The notes beneath the pieces are model-generated. The model was given only the letters and a program-made list of their open reading frames with translations. It made no database searches and had not been told where the DNA came from. From Ga0077555 sp964500805 (GTDB taxonomy: Bacteria > Pseudomonadota > Alphaproteobacteria > Rhizobiales > Hyphomicrobiaceae), in assembly GCA_964500805.1 (NCBI GenBank), contig CAZCQH010000025.1, positions 8,108 to 72,107 on the forward strand: a stretch of 64,000 nt of DNA, read 5' to 3'. A program made the translations under genes and the position numbers. This document shows, one piece after another, positions 44,075 to 52,511 of the stretch. How positions within the stretch are numbered: the first letter of the stretch is position 1; every line of letters begins with the position of its first letter.

Positions 44075-45007
44075 CTATCGCGCCAGGGCATACTTGCCGG
44101 AGATCTGCGGTGCCATCGGCGGCAGGCCATTCTCCGTCCGCTGCAGCCGCGTTTCCTTCTCCCAGACCCGCTTCAGCTCATCGCGCACGTTGAACGTCAA
44201 GCGGCCGAGCCCTTCCGTCTCCAGCTCGACATTGTCGCCGTCCTGGAACGCATGCAGCCCACGGTGATTGGTGCCCGTCGCCAGAATGTCGCCCGGCTCC
44301 AGCGTGTGGATCGAGGTCGCCCACTCGATGCAGCGCGGGATCTTGTGCGCCATGTCGTCGGTATTGAAGTCCTGGCGGAGCTGCCCGTTGTTCCAGAGCC
44401 TGATCTGAAGCTTTTGCGGCTCCTTGATTTCGTCGGCGGTGACGATCCATGGTCCGATCGGCGCGAAGGTGTCGCGCGACTTCATTTGGAAGAACACGTT
44501 GTTCGGTGGCGGCAGCCCACGCGCCGAGCCGTCGATGAAATTGACGTAGCCGAATACATACTGCATCGCGTCCGCTGCCCTGACGTTCTTGGCGCGCTTG
44601 CCGATCACGAGCGCCATCTCGGCCTCGCCCTCGAACACGGCGGCAGGCACGTCGGGCAGCACCATCGTGTCGCCAGGTCCGATGATCGCCGACGGCGACT
44701 TGTGGAAGGCATTGATCGGTGCCGGTTCCTTCAGCGTGCCGTCCTCCATGTAGTTGACGGCCATGCAGTCGATGGTCTTGGGCGCCGGCAGCGGCGGGCG
44801 CAGGCGCACGGAGCTGAGCGGCTTGCCGCCGCCCTTGGCAGCCGCAGCTTCGAGCTTCGGCCGGTAGCTGGCGAAGCGCTCGATGAGGCCCGCCATGATG
44901 TCCTGGCGCTTCACGTGCGGGATGTCGCTCACGAGAGCGGTGACGTCGACGATCGTGTCACCGGTGACCACGCCGAGCGCGAAGTCGTCGAAATAGGCAA
45001 GTTTCAT
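44075..45007 (-). CDS. Fumarylacetoacetate hydrolase-family protein
   Basis: The 310-residue FAH-fold protein has the metal-binding acids in VFEGEAEMALVIG, and IDGSARGLPPPNNVFFQMKSRDTFAPIGPWIV is a hallmark of the ureidoglycolate lyase / 2-keto-acid hydratase subgroup. A hydrolase or hydratase of a 2-keto acid is likely. The start at 45007 has AAGGA eight bases upstream; the longer frame to 45061 adds unlike residues. The amidohydrolase gene follows downstream. Confidence 0.85.
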   Translation of the reverse strand: MKLAYFDDFALGVVTGDTIVDVTALVSDIPHVKRQDIMAGLIERFASYRPKLEAAAAKGGGKPLSSVRLRPPLPAPKTIDCMAVNYMEDGTLKEPAPINAFHKSPSAIIGPGDTMVLPDVPAAVFEGEAEMALVIGKRAKNVRAADAMQYVFGYVNFIDGSARGLPPPNNVFFQMKSRDTFAPIGPWIVTADEIKEPQKLQIRLWNNGQLRQDFNTDDMAHKIPRCIEWATSIHTLEPGDILATGTNHRGLHAFQDGDNVELETEGLGRLTFNVRDELKRVWEKETRLQRTENGLPPMAPQISGKYALAR

Positions 45008-45161
45008 GGGGCGGTCCTTCTGCTGAGCATCGATGCGCTGAATGGTCGGGGCAGACGTCATTGAAGCATGGTCCGCGGCACGTCGGAAGGCCGATCGCGC
45101 ATAGCTGAACGCAGACCCCGCCGGGACTGCCGATCAATGTTGCCCGCATGCTGGGTCGCGG

Positions 45162-46781
45162 CTACTGCCTTGCGTACCGCCAGAAAGTGCCGGTGTTGCG
45201 GGGCAAAGTCTCGATCCGGAAATTTTCATCGCGCTGGTTCGGCGGGCGGCGCACCGTCTCGCGGAAGAGCGTCACCATGTCGTCGATCAGCGGCTTTCGA
45301 TCACCATAGGTCGAGTGATTGCGAGCCCAGAACGAGGTGTCGAGCGCTGACACGTCGACGGTATCGATACCGGGCGCGACGAAAGGCATTCCCCCTGAAG
45401 GAACGAAACCGACCGGGGGAACACCGAGGCGGAATGCTTTCGAGATCGTCAGCGCCCAGTCATTGCTGGACGCATACAGCGTCGTTCCAGCCGTCGACTT
45501 GGCAATGCGGGTAATTGCGCCGCGAAAGCTTTCCGGCACGACATCGGATGCAGCAAAGATGACTTGACCGAACAACGGGCCTGACGTTGCAGCCGCGTCG
45601 AAGCCCGACAGGGCTTCCATCAGTGGCAGAGAGCCCATGCTGTGCCCGATGAAGTGAATGTTCTTCGCATTGGCGCCCATGATCTGCCGAATGATATCGA
45701 TATACTTCGCGAGTGCGTGGCGTGCCTCGAAGGCGCGGTCCTTGTCGAGGACATAGCCCGCCGCATTGGACCGGGACGGCCAACTGAAGATGAAGGGAAG
45801 GCCGTCGAAGTCCATGTCGAACGCGAGCTGCGCACCGCGAAATACGGCGTCATCGAAGCTGACATTGTAACCGTGCACGAACACGAACGCATGGTCCTTG
45901 AAACGCCCGCCCTCCGCCTTTTTGCCAAACAGCGCTGCGCCCTTGAATTCCGCCTCAGTCATCTCGTTGACGCGGTAGATCGTGAAGTGCCGGCTCGGGT
46001 CCTCGTCCTCGCGACCGAACGATAAGACGCTGAGCTGAGGTCGGTTGATCTGTCCAGGCTGTCGTCCCTCGGTCGGCACGGTGACCACCGCGCGCCCCAG
46101 CGACATTTTGCTCTCGGGGTGGGGACCGGGGCCGTAGCTCGCCATAGTGATGTTGTCGCGCTGGCGCTCCGGACCTATCTCGCGGGTCGTACCATAATAG
46201 ATGGCGACCTCGACGAAGGGTTTCGGCGGCGCGGCACTTCGCGTCATCGGGGCGGATCGATCTTCCGGAGCGCTGCGCGGGGCTGACGGCGCCGACGCGG
46301 GCGGCGGAGTGCCGTAGGAAAAGCCGCGCGACTTCTTCTTGCCGCCAGCCGCCTTCTTGACGGCTCTGACCTCCTCAATGCCTTCGACTTCGATCTCGAG
46401 ACCCGCTGCACACGCGCCACTCTTGAGCAGCACCTGTATGGAGTTGATCAGCTTGCCATCGGCGCGGGGGTCGATCAGGGCGGAGCGCCGTCCGCGCTCG
46501 TTCAATATGATCTCGCGATCCTCGAAGTGAACTTGCCCGCTTGCGTATGAGATGATGACCCGCTCGACCGTGCACGAGCCCGAGCTCAGCTGCAGCCGAA
46601 CCGCGGTGATACGCCCGGACCCGGCCAGCTTGTCGAGACCGATGGTTCGCTCGCCGGCTTGCACTGCGACTTTGCCGAGTGTGATTGGATTGCCAGCACC
46701 TTCCTCGCGCTCCTGAGCCTTGGCAGGCATCGCGAAAAAACTGGCAGCCAGGATCAACCCCAATGCTCGGACGTACCGCAT
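45162..46781 (-). CDS. Secreted alpha/beta hydrolase (DUF900 family)
   Basis: The 539-residue protein has a signal peptide (MRYVRALGLILAASFFAMPAKA), an N-terminal domain of unknown type up to about residue 150, a Pro/Ser-rich linker, and a C-terminal DUF900 alpha/beta hydrolase domain. The nucleophile is the serine of FIGHSMGSLPLMEAL, and AFVFVHGYNVSFDDAVFR supplies the oxyanion-hole strand. The C-terminal Asp/His of the triad lies near STYGDRKPLIDD. It probably acts on an ester in the periplasm. Substrate is unknown. Confidence 0.8.
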   Translation of the reverse strand: MRYVRALGLILAASFFAMPAKAQEREEGAGNPITLGKVAVQAGERTIGLDKLAGSGRITAVRLQLSSGSCTVERVIISYASGQVHFEDREIILNERGRRSALIDPRADGKLINSIQVLLKSGACAAGLEIEVEGIEEVRAVKKAAGGKKKSRGFSYGTPPPASAPSAPRSAPEDRSAPMTRSAAPPKPFVEVAIYYGTTREIGPERQRDNITMASYGPGPHPESKMSLGRAVVTVPTEGRQPGQINRPQLSVLSFGREDEDPSRHFTIYRVNEMTEAEFKGAALFGKKAEGGRFKDHAFVFVHGYNVSFDDAVFRGAQLAFDMDFDGLPFIFSWPSRSNAAGYVLDKDRAFEARHALAKYIDIIRQIMGANAKNIHFIGHSMGSLPLMEALSGFDAAATSGPLFGQVIFAASDVVPESFRGAITRIAKSTAGTTLYASSNDWALTISKAFRLGVPPVGFVPSGGMPFVAPGIDTVDVSALDTSFWARNHSTYGDRKPLIDDMVTLFRETVRRPPNQRDENFRIETLPRNTGTFWRYARQ

Positions 46782-46865
46782 CTGCTCCCCCAGAACACTC
46801 TGCAGACGGCCAGATCACCGGCGACGTCGGCCGTGCACATCTAACACCCTGCAACGTGAGGATGG

Positions 46866-47969
46866 TTATAGCTGATCGTAGTCGACGACCAATCGGGGGG
46901 TGGTCGGAATTGCCTGGCACGTGAGCAAAAAGCCACGCTCGAGCTCCCAGGGCTCCAAGCTGTAGTTGGTGCGCATCTGCGCATGACCCTCAATGAGCTT
47001 GGCGCGGCACGTGCAGCACATCCCGCCCTTGCAGGCGTAGGGCACGCGAACGCCGGCGCGCAGAGCGGCGTCGATGACCGTCTCCCCGGGTCTGAGACGG
47101 AACGACCGGCGGGCACCGTCCAGGATTGCGATGATGTCGACCTCTCCTTCGGCGCGTTGAGTGGTATTGAGTGGGGCAGCCGTGGCACCGGGCTGACGTA
47201 GTGCCGCCGCTCCGCCGGCTGGCGCGAACAACTCCTGATGCACGCGTTCGCGGGGAAGGCCGAGATCGAATAGCGCCTGCCGCGCATCGCGGATCATGGC
47301 GCCCGGCCCGCAAACGTAGGCATGCGCGATGCCTGCCGCGCCAATGAGCCGATCGGACAAGCGTCGGATCTTCTCCGCATCGATGCGTCCCTCGAGGAAC
47401 GGCATATCGGGCTGCTCGGTGCGCGAGAGCACCTGAATCAGAGTGAAGCGGTCGACATAGCGGTCCTTCAGCGCCTCGAGCTCTTCGCGAAACATGATGT
47501 CGTCGACGGTGCGGTTGCCGAAGACGAGGCTGAAGCGCGTAGCGGGCATGCGCTGCAAGCCGAACCGAAGAATCGAGATCACCGGCGTAATGCCGGCGCC
47601 CGCAGCGAGCATCAGGATATGCCGCTCTGCCGTCTCGCCCTCGCCAGGATCGCGCAGGAAGAAGCGGCCTTGCGGGGGAGTTGCGTCGAGCGTCATCCCG
47701 GCGCGAAGCTGAGTATTGGCCCATGAGGAAAACACGCCGTCTGGGATCTGCTTGACGCCAATCAGCAGATCGCGATCGGACGGATCGGAGCAGATCGAAT
47801 AGCTGCGCTCGACGGTCTCGCCGCCGATTGCGGCGCGAACCCGGATGAACTGGCCGGGCGTGAATTGGAAGGAGGCGCGTTGTTGATCCGGAACGCGAAG
47901 CGCGATTGCAACCGCGCGCGCTGTTTCCGGACGGACGTCGACAACGGTAAGCGGTATGAAGTCGTTCAT
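46866..47969 (-). CDS. paaE: Phenylacetyl-CoA epoxidase reductase subunit PaaE
   Basis: The 367-residue protein is the electron-transfer subunit of the phenylacetyl-CoA epoxidase. The N-terminal ferredoxin reductase domain binds FAD (VERSYSICSDP) and NAD(P)H (ILMLAAGAGITPVISIL), and the C-terminal plant-type 2Fe-2S domain shows YACKGGMCCTCRAK and the last cysteine in LLTCQA. It passes electrons to the diiron subunit PaaA. It is the last gene of paaABCDE, 5 bases after paaD. Confidence 0.92.
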   Translation of the reverse strand: MNDFIPLTVVDVRPETARAVAIALRVPDQQRASFQFTPGQFIRVRAAIGGETVERSYSICSDPSDRDLLIGVKQIPDGVFSSWANTQLRAGMTLDATPPQGRFFLRDPGEGETAERHILMLAAGAGITPVISILRFGLQRMPATRFSLVFGNRTVDDIMFREELEALKDRYVDRFTLIQVLSRTEQPDMPFLEGRIDAEKIRRLSDRLIGAAGIAHAYVCGPGAMIRDARQALFDLGLPRERVHQELFAPAGGAAALRQPGATAAPLNTTQRAEGEVDIIAILDGARRSFRLRPGETVIDAALRAGVRVPYACKGGMCCTCRAKLIEGHAQMRTNYSLEPWELERGFLLTCQAIPTTPRLVVDYDQL

Positions 47970-47974
47970 GGAGC

Positions 47975-48535
47975 CTACAGGCACTTGAAGTAGTCGAAGG
48001 GCTCCCGGCAGCTCTCGCAGCGCCAGAGCGCTTTGCAAGCCGTGGAACCGAACTCGGAGATCCGCGCTGTTTGAGTCGAGCCGCAGCGGGGGCAGGCCAC
48101 TGTTTCGTCCGCAAACAGCAGCGCGCCCTTGCCGCGCCTCTCCGGTGGGGCAATCCCGAAAGCCCGCAGCTTTTCGCGGCCCACCTCGGTGATCTGATCT
48201 GTCGACCAGGGCGGCGAGAGCACGCGCTCGATGCGCAGGGTGTCGAAGCCGGCGTCACGAAGCGCTGCTTCCACCGCCAACTCGATGGCGAGAACGGCCG
48301 GGCAGCCTGAGTACGTCGGAGTCAGGCGGACAACGAGGGTGCCGTTCTCAAACGCCACGCCACGAAGAATGCCGAGATCGGCAATGGTGACGGCGGGAAT
48401 CTCGGGGTCGACGACGCCGGCGGCCAAGGCATGCGCCTGGGCGAGGTCAGTTGCTGCATGTGCGGTGTCGCCACCCCGCGCCCCGCCTAGGGGCACACCC
48501 GGAACCCCTGTGTTTTGTGAATCCGGTCTCACCAT
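47975..48535 (-). CDS. paaD: Phenylacetate catabolism protein PaaD
   Basis: The 186-residue protein combines an N-terminal MIP18/SufT-like domain (DPEIPAVTIADLGILRGVAFENG, then TPTYSGCPA) with a C-terminal zinc-ribbon-like cysteine cluster (CPRCGSTQ...WRCESCREPFDYFKC). PaaD is needed for maturation or activity of the epoxidase. It overlaps paaC by 7 bases. The start at 48535 is chosen from this overlap; the longer frame from 48694 translates antisense to paaC. Confidence 0.9.
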   Translation of the reverse strand: MVRPDSQNTGVPGVPLGGARGGDTAHAATDLAQAHALAAGVVDPEIPAVTIADLGILRGVAFENGTLVVRLTPTYSGCPAVLAIELAVEAALRDAGFDTLRIERVLSPPWSTDQITEVGREKLRAFGIAPPERRGKGALLFADETVACPRCGSTQTARISEFGSTACKALWRCESCREPFDYFKCL

Positions 48536-49302
48536 GTGGCCCCGGGATGCGCGCGGGCTAGGGATTGCATCTCGGCTAGCATCGAAGCGAGGTGCGGCGT
48601 ATGGCGGCCATCGCGTCCGCCGCTGTGCTGTGTGGTTGCCAATGGGCGAGCGAGCATCGCTTCTCGGAGCACGCGATCCATGACCTGGTCCCACTCCGCC
48701 CGAAATCCAGCCCGATCAGGAACGATACCGTCCTGCGCGAGTGCGGTTTCGCTTTCGGTCATGGCGAACAGCTCGGCCGTGTAAGGCCACACGTCGTCGA
48801 GGCCGGCGATCATGCGGCGGCGGCTTTTCTCGGTGCCGTCACCGAGCCGGATCACCCATTCGGCGGTATGGCGGACGTGGTAGGCCATCTCCTTCACGGC
48901 CTTGGCGGCTATCCCGGCAAGCTCGGGTTGCTTCGAACGGGCAAGCGCTTCGAAGTAGCGCTGCATGAACGCCGCATACGCGAGCTGGCGCGCCATCGTG
49001 AAGGCAAGGTCGCCCTTGGGCAGCTCGACCAGCAGTATGTTCCGGAAATCGGGCGCCTCGCGAAAGTAGGCGTAGTGATCCTCGGTGCGGCCTTTGCCCT
49101 CGAGTGTCGCTGCGAACTGGTAGAGGAGTCGCGCCTGCCCAATCACATCGAGCCCAAGGTTCGAGAGCGCGATGTCCTCCTCCAGCGACGGCGCCTTCGA
49201 CGACCATTCGGACAGGCGATGACCGAGCACCAGTGCGTCGTCGGCAAGTGCAAGCGTGACGGGAAGAAGCGCGGTGTGCGGCATGGCTGGCGGCGTGCTC
49301 AC
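48529..49302 (-). CDS. paaC: Phenylacetyl-CoA epoxidase structural subunit PaaC
   Basis: The 257-residue protein has the ferritin-like four-helix fold of PaaA but lacks a full set of diiron ligands, as expected for the non-catalytic PaaC. The N-terminal LALADDALVLGHRLSEWSSKAPSLEEDIALSNLGLDVIGQARLLY and the YAAFMQRYFEALARS helix match PaaC. It builds the AC core of the enzyme. It overlaps paaB by 4 bases and paaD by 7. Confidence 0.92.
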   Translation of the reverse strand: MSTPPAMPHTALLPVTLALADDALVLGHRLSEWSSKAPSLEEDIALSNLGLDVIGQARLLYQFAATLEGKGRTEDHYAYFREAPDFRNILLVELPKGDLAFTMARQLAYAAFMQRYFEALARSKQPELAGIAAKAVKEMAYHVRHTAEWVIRLGDGTEKSRRRMIAGLDDVWPYTAELFAMTESETALAQDGIVPDRAGFRAEWDQVMDRVLREAMLARPLATTQHSGGRDGRHTPHLASMLAEMQSLARAHPGATW

Positions 49303-49586
49303 ATATGCCCGACCTCGTCGGGCACCTTGTAGAACGTGGGGTGGCGGTAGATCTTGGTTGCCGTCGGCTCGAACAGAGCGCCTTTGTCGTCAGGATCCGA
49401 CGCTGTGATGGCGGACGACGGCACCACCCAGATCGACACGCTCTCGCCGCGCCGCGTATAGACGTCACGGGCGGCCTGCAGCGCCAGCTCGGCATCGGCC
49501 GCATGCACCGATCCGCAATGCTTGTGGGGCAATCCCGATTGGCTTCGGATGAAGACTTCCCAGAGCGGCGTGAGTTTTTCGGACAT
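49299..49586 (-). CDS. paaB: Phenylacetyl-CoA epoxidase subunit PaaB
   Basis: The 95-residue protein reads PLWEVFIRSQSGLPHKHCGSVHAADAELALQAARDVYTRRGESVSIWVV, the PaaB signature. PaaB is a small bridging subunit that helps assemble the epoxidase. It lies between paaA (7 bases away) and paaC (4-base overlap). Confidence 0.93.
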   Translation of the reverse strand: MSEKLTPLWEVFIRSQSGLPHKHCGSVHAADAELALQAARDVYTRRGESVSIWVVPSSAITASDPDDKGALFEPTATKIYRHPTFYKVPDEVGHM

Positions 49587-49593
49587 GTGAGCT

Positions 49594-50598
49594 CTACTCC
49601 GCGGCTTGCCTTCCTGCCGACGCCCGCGCCTGCCGCTTTTCGGCGTAAGCGAGCGCAGCCTCGCGCACCCAGGCGCCGTCCTCCTCGGTGCGGCGGCGGT
49701 TTTCCATACGCACAGTGTTCATCGGACCGTCACCAGCCAGGACGCGCTTGAACTCGGCCCAGTCGATGGCGCCGTACTCCCAGTGCTTCGTCGTTTCATT
49801 GAAGCGCAGATCGTCGTCTGGAAACGTTAGACCCAGGTACTGCCCTTGCGGCACGGTCGCGTCGACGAACTTCTGGCGCAGGTCATCATTGGAAAAGCGC
49901 TTGATCTTCCACTTGGTGGAATCGGCCGAGTGCATGCTGTCCTTGTCCGGGGGCCCGAACATCATGAGCACCGGCCACCACCAGCGGTTCAAGGCATCCT
50001 GCACCATGGCGCGCTGCTCGGGTGTTCCGCGCGCGAGCGTCAGCACGATCTCGTAGCCCTGACGCTGGTGGAAGCTCTCCTCCTTGCAGATGCGGATCAT
50101 GGCGCGGGCATAAGGACCGTAGCTGCAACGGCAGAGCGGGATCTGGTTCATGATCGCCGCGCCGTCGACCAGCCATCCGATGATGCCGATATCGGCCCAG
50201 GTGAGCGTGTCGTAGTTGAAGATCGACGAATACTTGGCCCGTCCCGAGAGCAGCTGCTCGTAGAGCTCCTCGCGGGAGACGCCCATCGTCTCGGCGGCGG
50301 AGTAAAGGTAGAGCCCGTGACCGGCCTCGTCCTGTATTTTCGCCAGCAGCGCGGCCTTGCGGCGCAGCGAGGGTGCGCGAGTGAGCCAATTGCCTTCCGG
50401 TTGCATGCCGATCACCTCGGAATGAGCATGCTGCGAGATCTGCCGTATGAGCGTTTTTCGATAGCCGGCTGGCATCCAGGAATTGGGCTCGATCTTCTCC
50501 TCGCGGTCGATGATCGCCTGGAAGCGGGCGAGCTTGGCGGCATCCTCTGGCCCGGCGGCCTGGGACCCATCCTTCTCGTTGAGGGCCTGGCTGTACAT
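49594..50598 (-). CDS. paaA: Phenylacetyl-CoA epoxidase catalytic subunit PaaA
   Basis: The 334-residue protein is the diiron monooxygenase subunit that epoxidises phenylacetyl-CoA. Diiron-ligand motifs are visible in AKIQDEAGHGLYLYSAAE and ICKEESFHQRQGYE, with the first carboxylate in the preceding helix. The start at 50598 (MYSQALNEKDG) has GGAG upstream; the frame runs to 50643 without support. It heads paaABCDE. No phenylacetate-CoA ligase or ring-opening and beta-oxidation genes (paaK, Z, F, G, H, J) are in the window. Confidence 0.93.
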   Translation of the reverse strand: MYSQALNEKDGSQAAGPEDAAKLARFQAIIDREEKIEPNSWMPAGYRKTLIRQISQHAHSEVIGMQPEGNWLTRAPSLRRKAALLAKIQDEAGHGLYLYSAAETMGVSREELYEQLLSGRAKYSSIFNYDTLTWADIGIIGWLVDGAAIMNQIPLCRCSYGPYARAMIRICKEESFHQRQGYEIVLTLARGTPEQRAMVQDALNRWWWPVLMMFGPPDKDSMHSADSTKWKIKRFSNDDLRQKFVDATVPQGQYLGLTFPDDDLRFNETTKHWEYGAIDWAEFKRVLAGDGPMNTVRMENRRRTEEDGAWVREAALAYAEKRQARASAGRQAAE

Positions 50599-50856
50599 GG
50601 CAGCTCCGGAGATAATCTTGGCTCTGCAATTTCTAGCACGCACGGGACATTCTGTCAGTTCTGGACGAACGTCGAAGACATCGCTCTCAATTCCGACGCT
50701 TTGGCCGGGTAGATTTCGTGTTCACTGGCCACAGCACCGCGAGGCGCCATAAGCTGTCGACGAATCAACGCGCGGCACTGTCGGCTCTGCCAATGGCGTG
50801 ATAGATGGAATGCGGGAACGCCATCGGCTGGGGGCTTCGGAATGCGTGGGGACGGA

Positions 50857-51369
50857 ATGACTTGGCGCGAGATGGGGATTGTCGCGACATCGGTCGCCGC
50901 ATTGATCGTGTCCGCCTGTTCTTCCGGAGGACCGGGGGTCACGACGGGCTCGCTGTTCGGCGGCGGCAAGGCCAAGCAGGCCGACATGCCATCCGAACGG
51001 GCGATGCAGGTCGCCGCAACCTCCGCGCGGGCGACGCGATGCGGCTATAACTTCGATCCGGCCAAGCTGAAGGCAACCTATCTCGCCTACGAATCGCAGC
51101 AAGGTGGGTCTGCCGATCAGATTGCAAAGCTTGACAGGACCTACGAGTACACGAAGGGCTCGGTCACTAAGAAGATGGCTGATCCAGACGAGTACTGCTC
51201 GGACGAGCAGACAGCCAAGATCAAAACAGATCTGACGCGGCATATGGCCGGCGACTTCTCCTTGTCGCAGCGCGCCGAGGCGTCCCTGCTGGATTCGCTC
51301 TCTGGCAACTCGACCACGCAGCCCTGGGACAAGCAGAAGGCGTTCTGCCCGAACCAGACCTGCTACTGA
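50857..51369 (+). CDS. Putative lipoprotein of unknown function
   Basis: The 170-residue protein starts with a lipoprotein signal (MTWREMGIVATSVAALIVSAC, lipobox VSAC) and has a Gly-rich segment and a mature part with four further cysteines (around CGYNF, YCSDEQ and FCPNQTCY), which could form disulfides in the periplasm. ATG 50857 follows GGGGACGGA closely; ATG 50842 is an alternative. No family was recognised. It is divergent from paaA. Confidence 0.7.
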   Translation: MTWREMGIVATSVAALIVSACSSGGPGVTTGSLFGGGKAKQADMPSERAMQVAATSARATRCGYNFDPAKLKATYLAYESQQGGSADQIAKLDRTYEYTKGSVTKKMADPDEYCSDEQTAKIKTDLTRHMAGDFSLSQRAEASLLDSLSGNSTTQPWDKQKAFCPNQTCY

Positions 51370-51473
51370 GCGCGGACGCTAGCGCCAAGTCATAGCTCTG
51401 CCGCCAAGTCTGCGGATGGACGAGAACGCTCGCCCGTCGCATCATGGCGCCGGCCGCAAATCAGGAGGCGACA

Positions 51474-52241
51474 ATGGCAGGCATGCTCGAAGGCAAGACA
51501 GCTCTCATCTCAGGCGCGGCGCGCGGCATCGGCAAGGCAACGGCCCTGCTCTTCGCCAAGGAAGGCGCACGCGTCGCCGTGGCCGATCTCAACGCGGACG
51601 GCGCCAAGGGAACGGTCGACGAGATCAACAAGGCAGGAGGCCAGGCGATTTCGATCGGCGTCGATGTCACGAAGCCGGCTGAGGTCAAGGCTATGGTGCA
51701 GCGAACGGTCGATGCTTTCGGGCGCCTGGACTGCGCGTTCAACAATGCCGGCATTGCCGGCTATCAGGTCGGCGCGTCTGGGCAGAAGACGGCGGAGTGG
51801 TCGGAGCAGGCATTCGACCAGATGATCGCAGTCAATCTCAAGGGCGTGTGGCTCGCCATGCGCCACGAGCTCGATGTGATGGCAGCGCAAGGTGGCGGCG
51901 CGATCGTGAACACGGCCTCGATTGCGGGCCTCGTCGGGTTGCCGACATCGTCGGCCTATGTGGCATCGAAACATGGCGTGGTCGGCCTCACCAAGACAGC
52001 CGCAATCGAGTATGCGCAGCAGAAGGTGCGCGTGAACGCGGTGTGCCCCGGCTACATCCAGACCGACATGACGAAGGATGCCATGGCGCGCCGTGGCGAG
52101 CAGATCATGGCGACGACGCCGTTCAAGCGGATGGGCCAGCCGCAGGAGATCGCCGAGATGGTGTGCTGGCTCTGCTCTGACCGCGCGAGCTACGTGTCGG
52201 GCGCGACGTACAATGTCGACGGCGGGTTCATTGCAGGGTGA
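51474..52241 (+). CDS. Short-chain dehydrogenase/reductase
   Basis: The 255-residue classical SDR has the cofactor motif SGAARGIGKA, the NNAG strand motif, the catalytic serine in NTASIAG and the YVASK (YxxxK) active-site pair, ending with the typical YVSGATYNVDGGF. Asp at VADLNADG suggests NAD preference. AGGAGG just before the ATG at 51474 decides the start; an upstream ATG at 51444 is less likely. It is followed by the repeat cluster and a convergent CoA-transferase gene. Substrate is unknown. Confidence 0.9.
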   Translation: MAGMLEGKTALISGAARGIGKATALLFAKEGARVAVADLNADGAKGTVDEINKAGGQAISIGVDVTKPAEVKAMVQRTVDAFGRLDCAFNNAGIAGYQVGASGQKTAEWSEQAFDQMIAVNLKGVWLAMRHELDVMAAQGGGAIVNTASIAGLVGLPTSSAYVASKHGVVGLTKTAAIEYAQQKVRVNAVCPGYIQTDMTKDAMARRGEQIMATTPFKRMGQPQEIAEMVCWLCSDRASYVSGATYNVDGGFIAG

Positions 52242-52258
52242 CGCACGGGAGCAGCGGG

Positions 52259-52354
52259 GAACGGGAGCGGGGTCAGCCCCCTGACCCGCGGTGTCGAGGC
52301 CCTTGCAGGGATGTCGAATGTCGGGGGTCTGACCCCTGGCGATCTCGCACCTTC
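52259..52354. repeat. Tandem repeat unit 1 with GGGGTCAG palindromes
   Basis: A 96-bp unit that begins GAACGGGAGCGGGGTCAG and carries two GGGGTCAG/CTGACCCC-type inverted pairs. It is repeated almost exactly at 52355-52451 (one extra C). Both copies lie between the SDR and CoA-transferase genes. Confidence 0.85.
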
Positions 52355-52451
52355 GAACGGGAGCGGGGTCAGACCCCTGACCCGCGGTGTCGAGGCCCTT
52401 GCAGGGATGTCGAATTTCGGGGGTCTGACCCCCTGGCGATCTCGCACCTTC
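52355..52451. repeat. Tandem repeat unit 2 with GGGGTCAG palindromes
   Basis: The 97-bp second copy, differing from unit 1 by only a few bases. It is followed at 52452-52472 by a copy of the CoA-transferase gene tail (ATCTTGATCGTGCCGTCGCG). Confidence 0.85.
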
Positions 52452-52478
52452 GATCTTGATCGTGCCGTCGCGCCGGCC

Positions 52479-52504
52479 GGGGTCAGACCCATGGGTCTGA
52501 CCCC
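52479..52504. repeat. GGGGTCAGACCC palindrome
   Basis: The same perfect 26-bp palindrome as at 9418-9443 and 12977-13002. It ends 8 bases before the CoA-transferase stop codon. Confidence 0.85.
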
Positions 52505-52511
52505 CTGGGGA

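Noticed and set aside
49594..50598. Complete phenylacetate degradation cluster
   Set aside because: Only the epoxidase genes paaABCDE are present; the ligase, ring-opening and beta-oxidation genes are not in the window.
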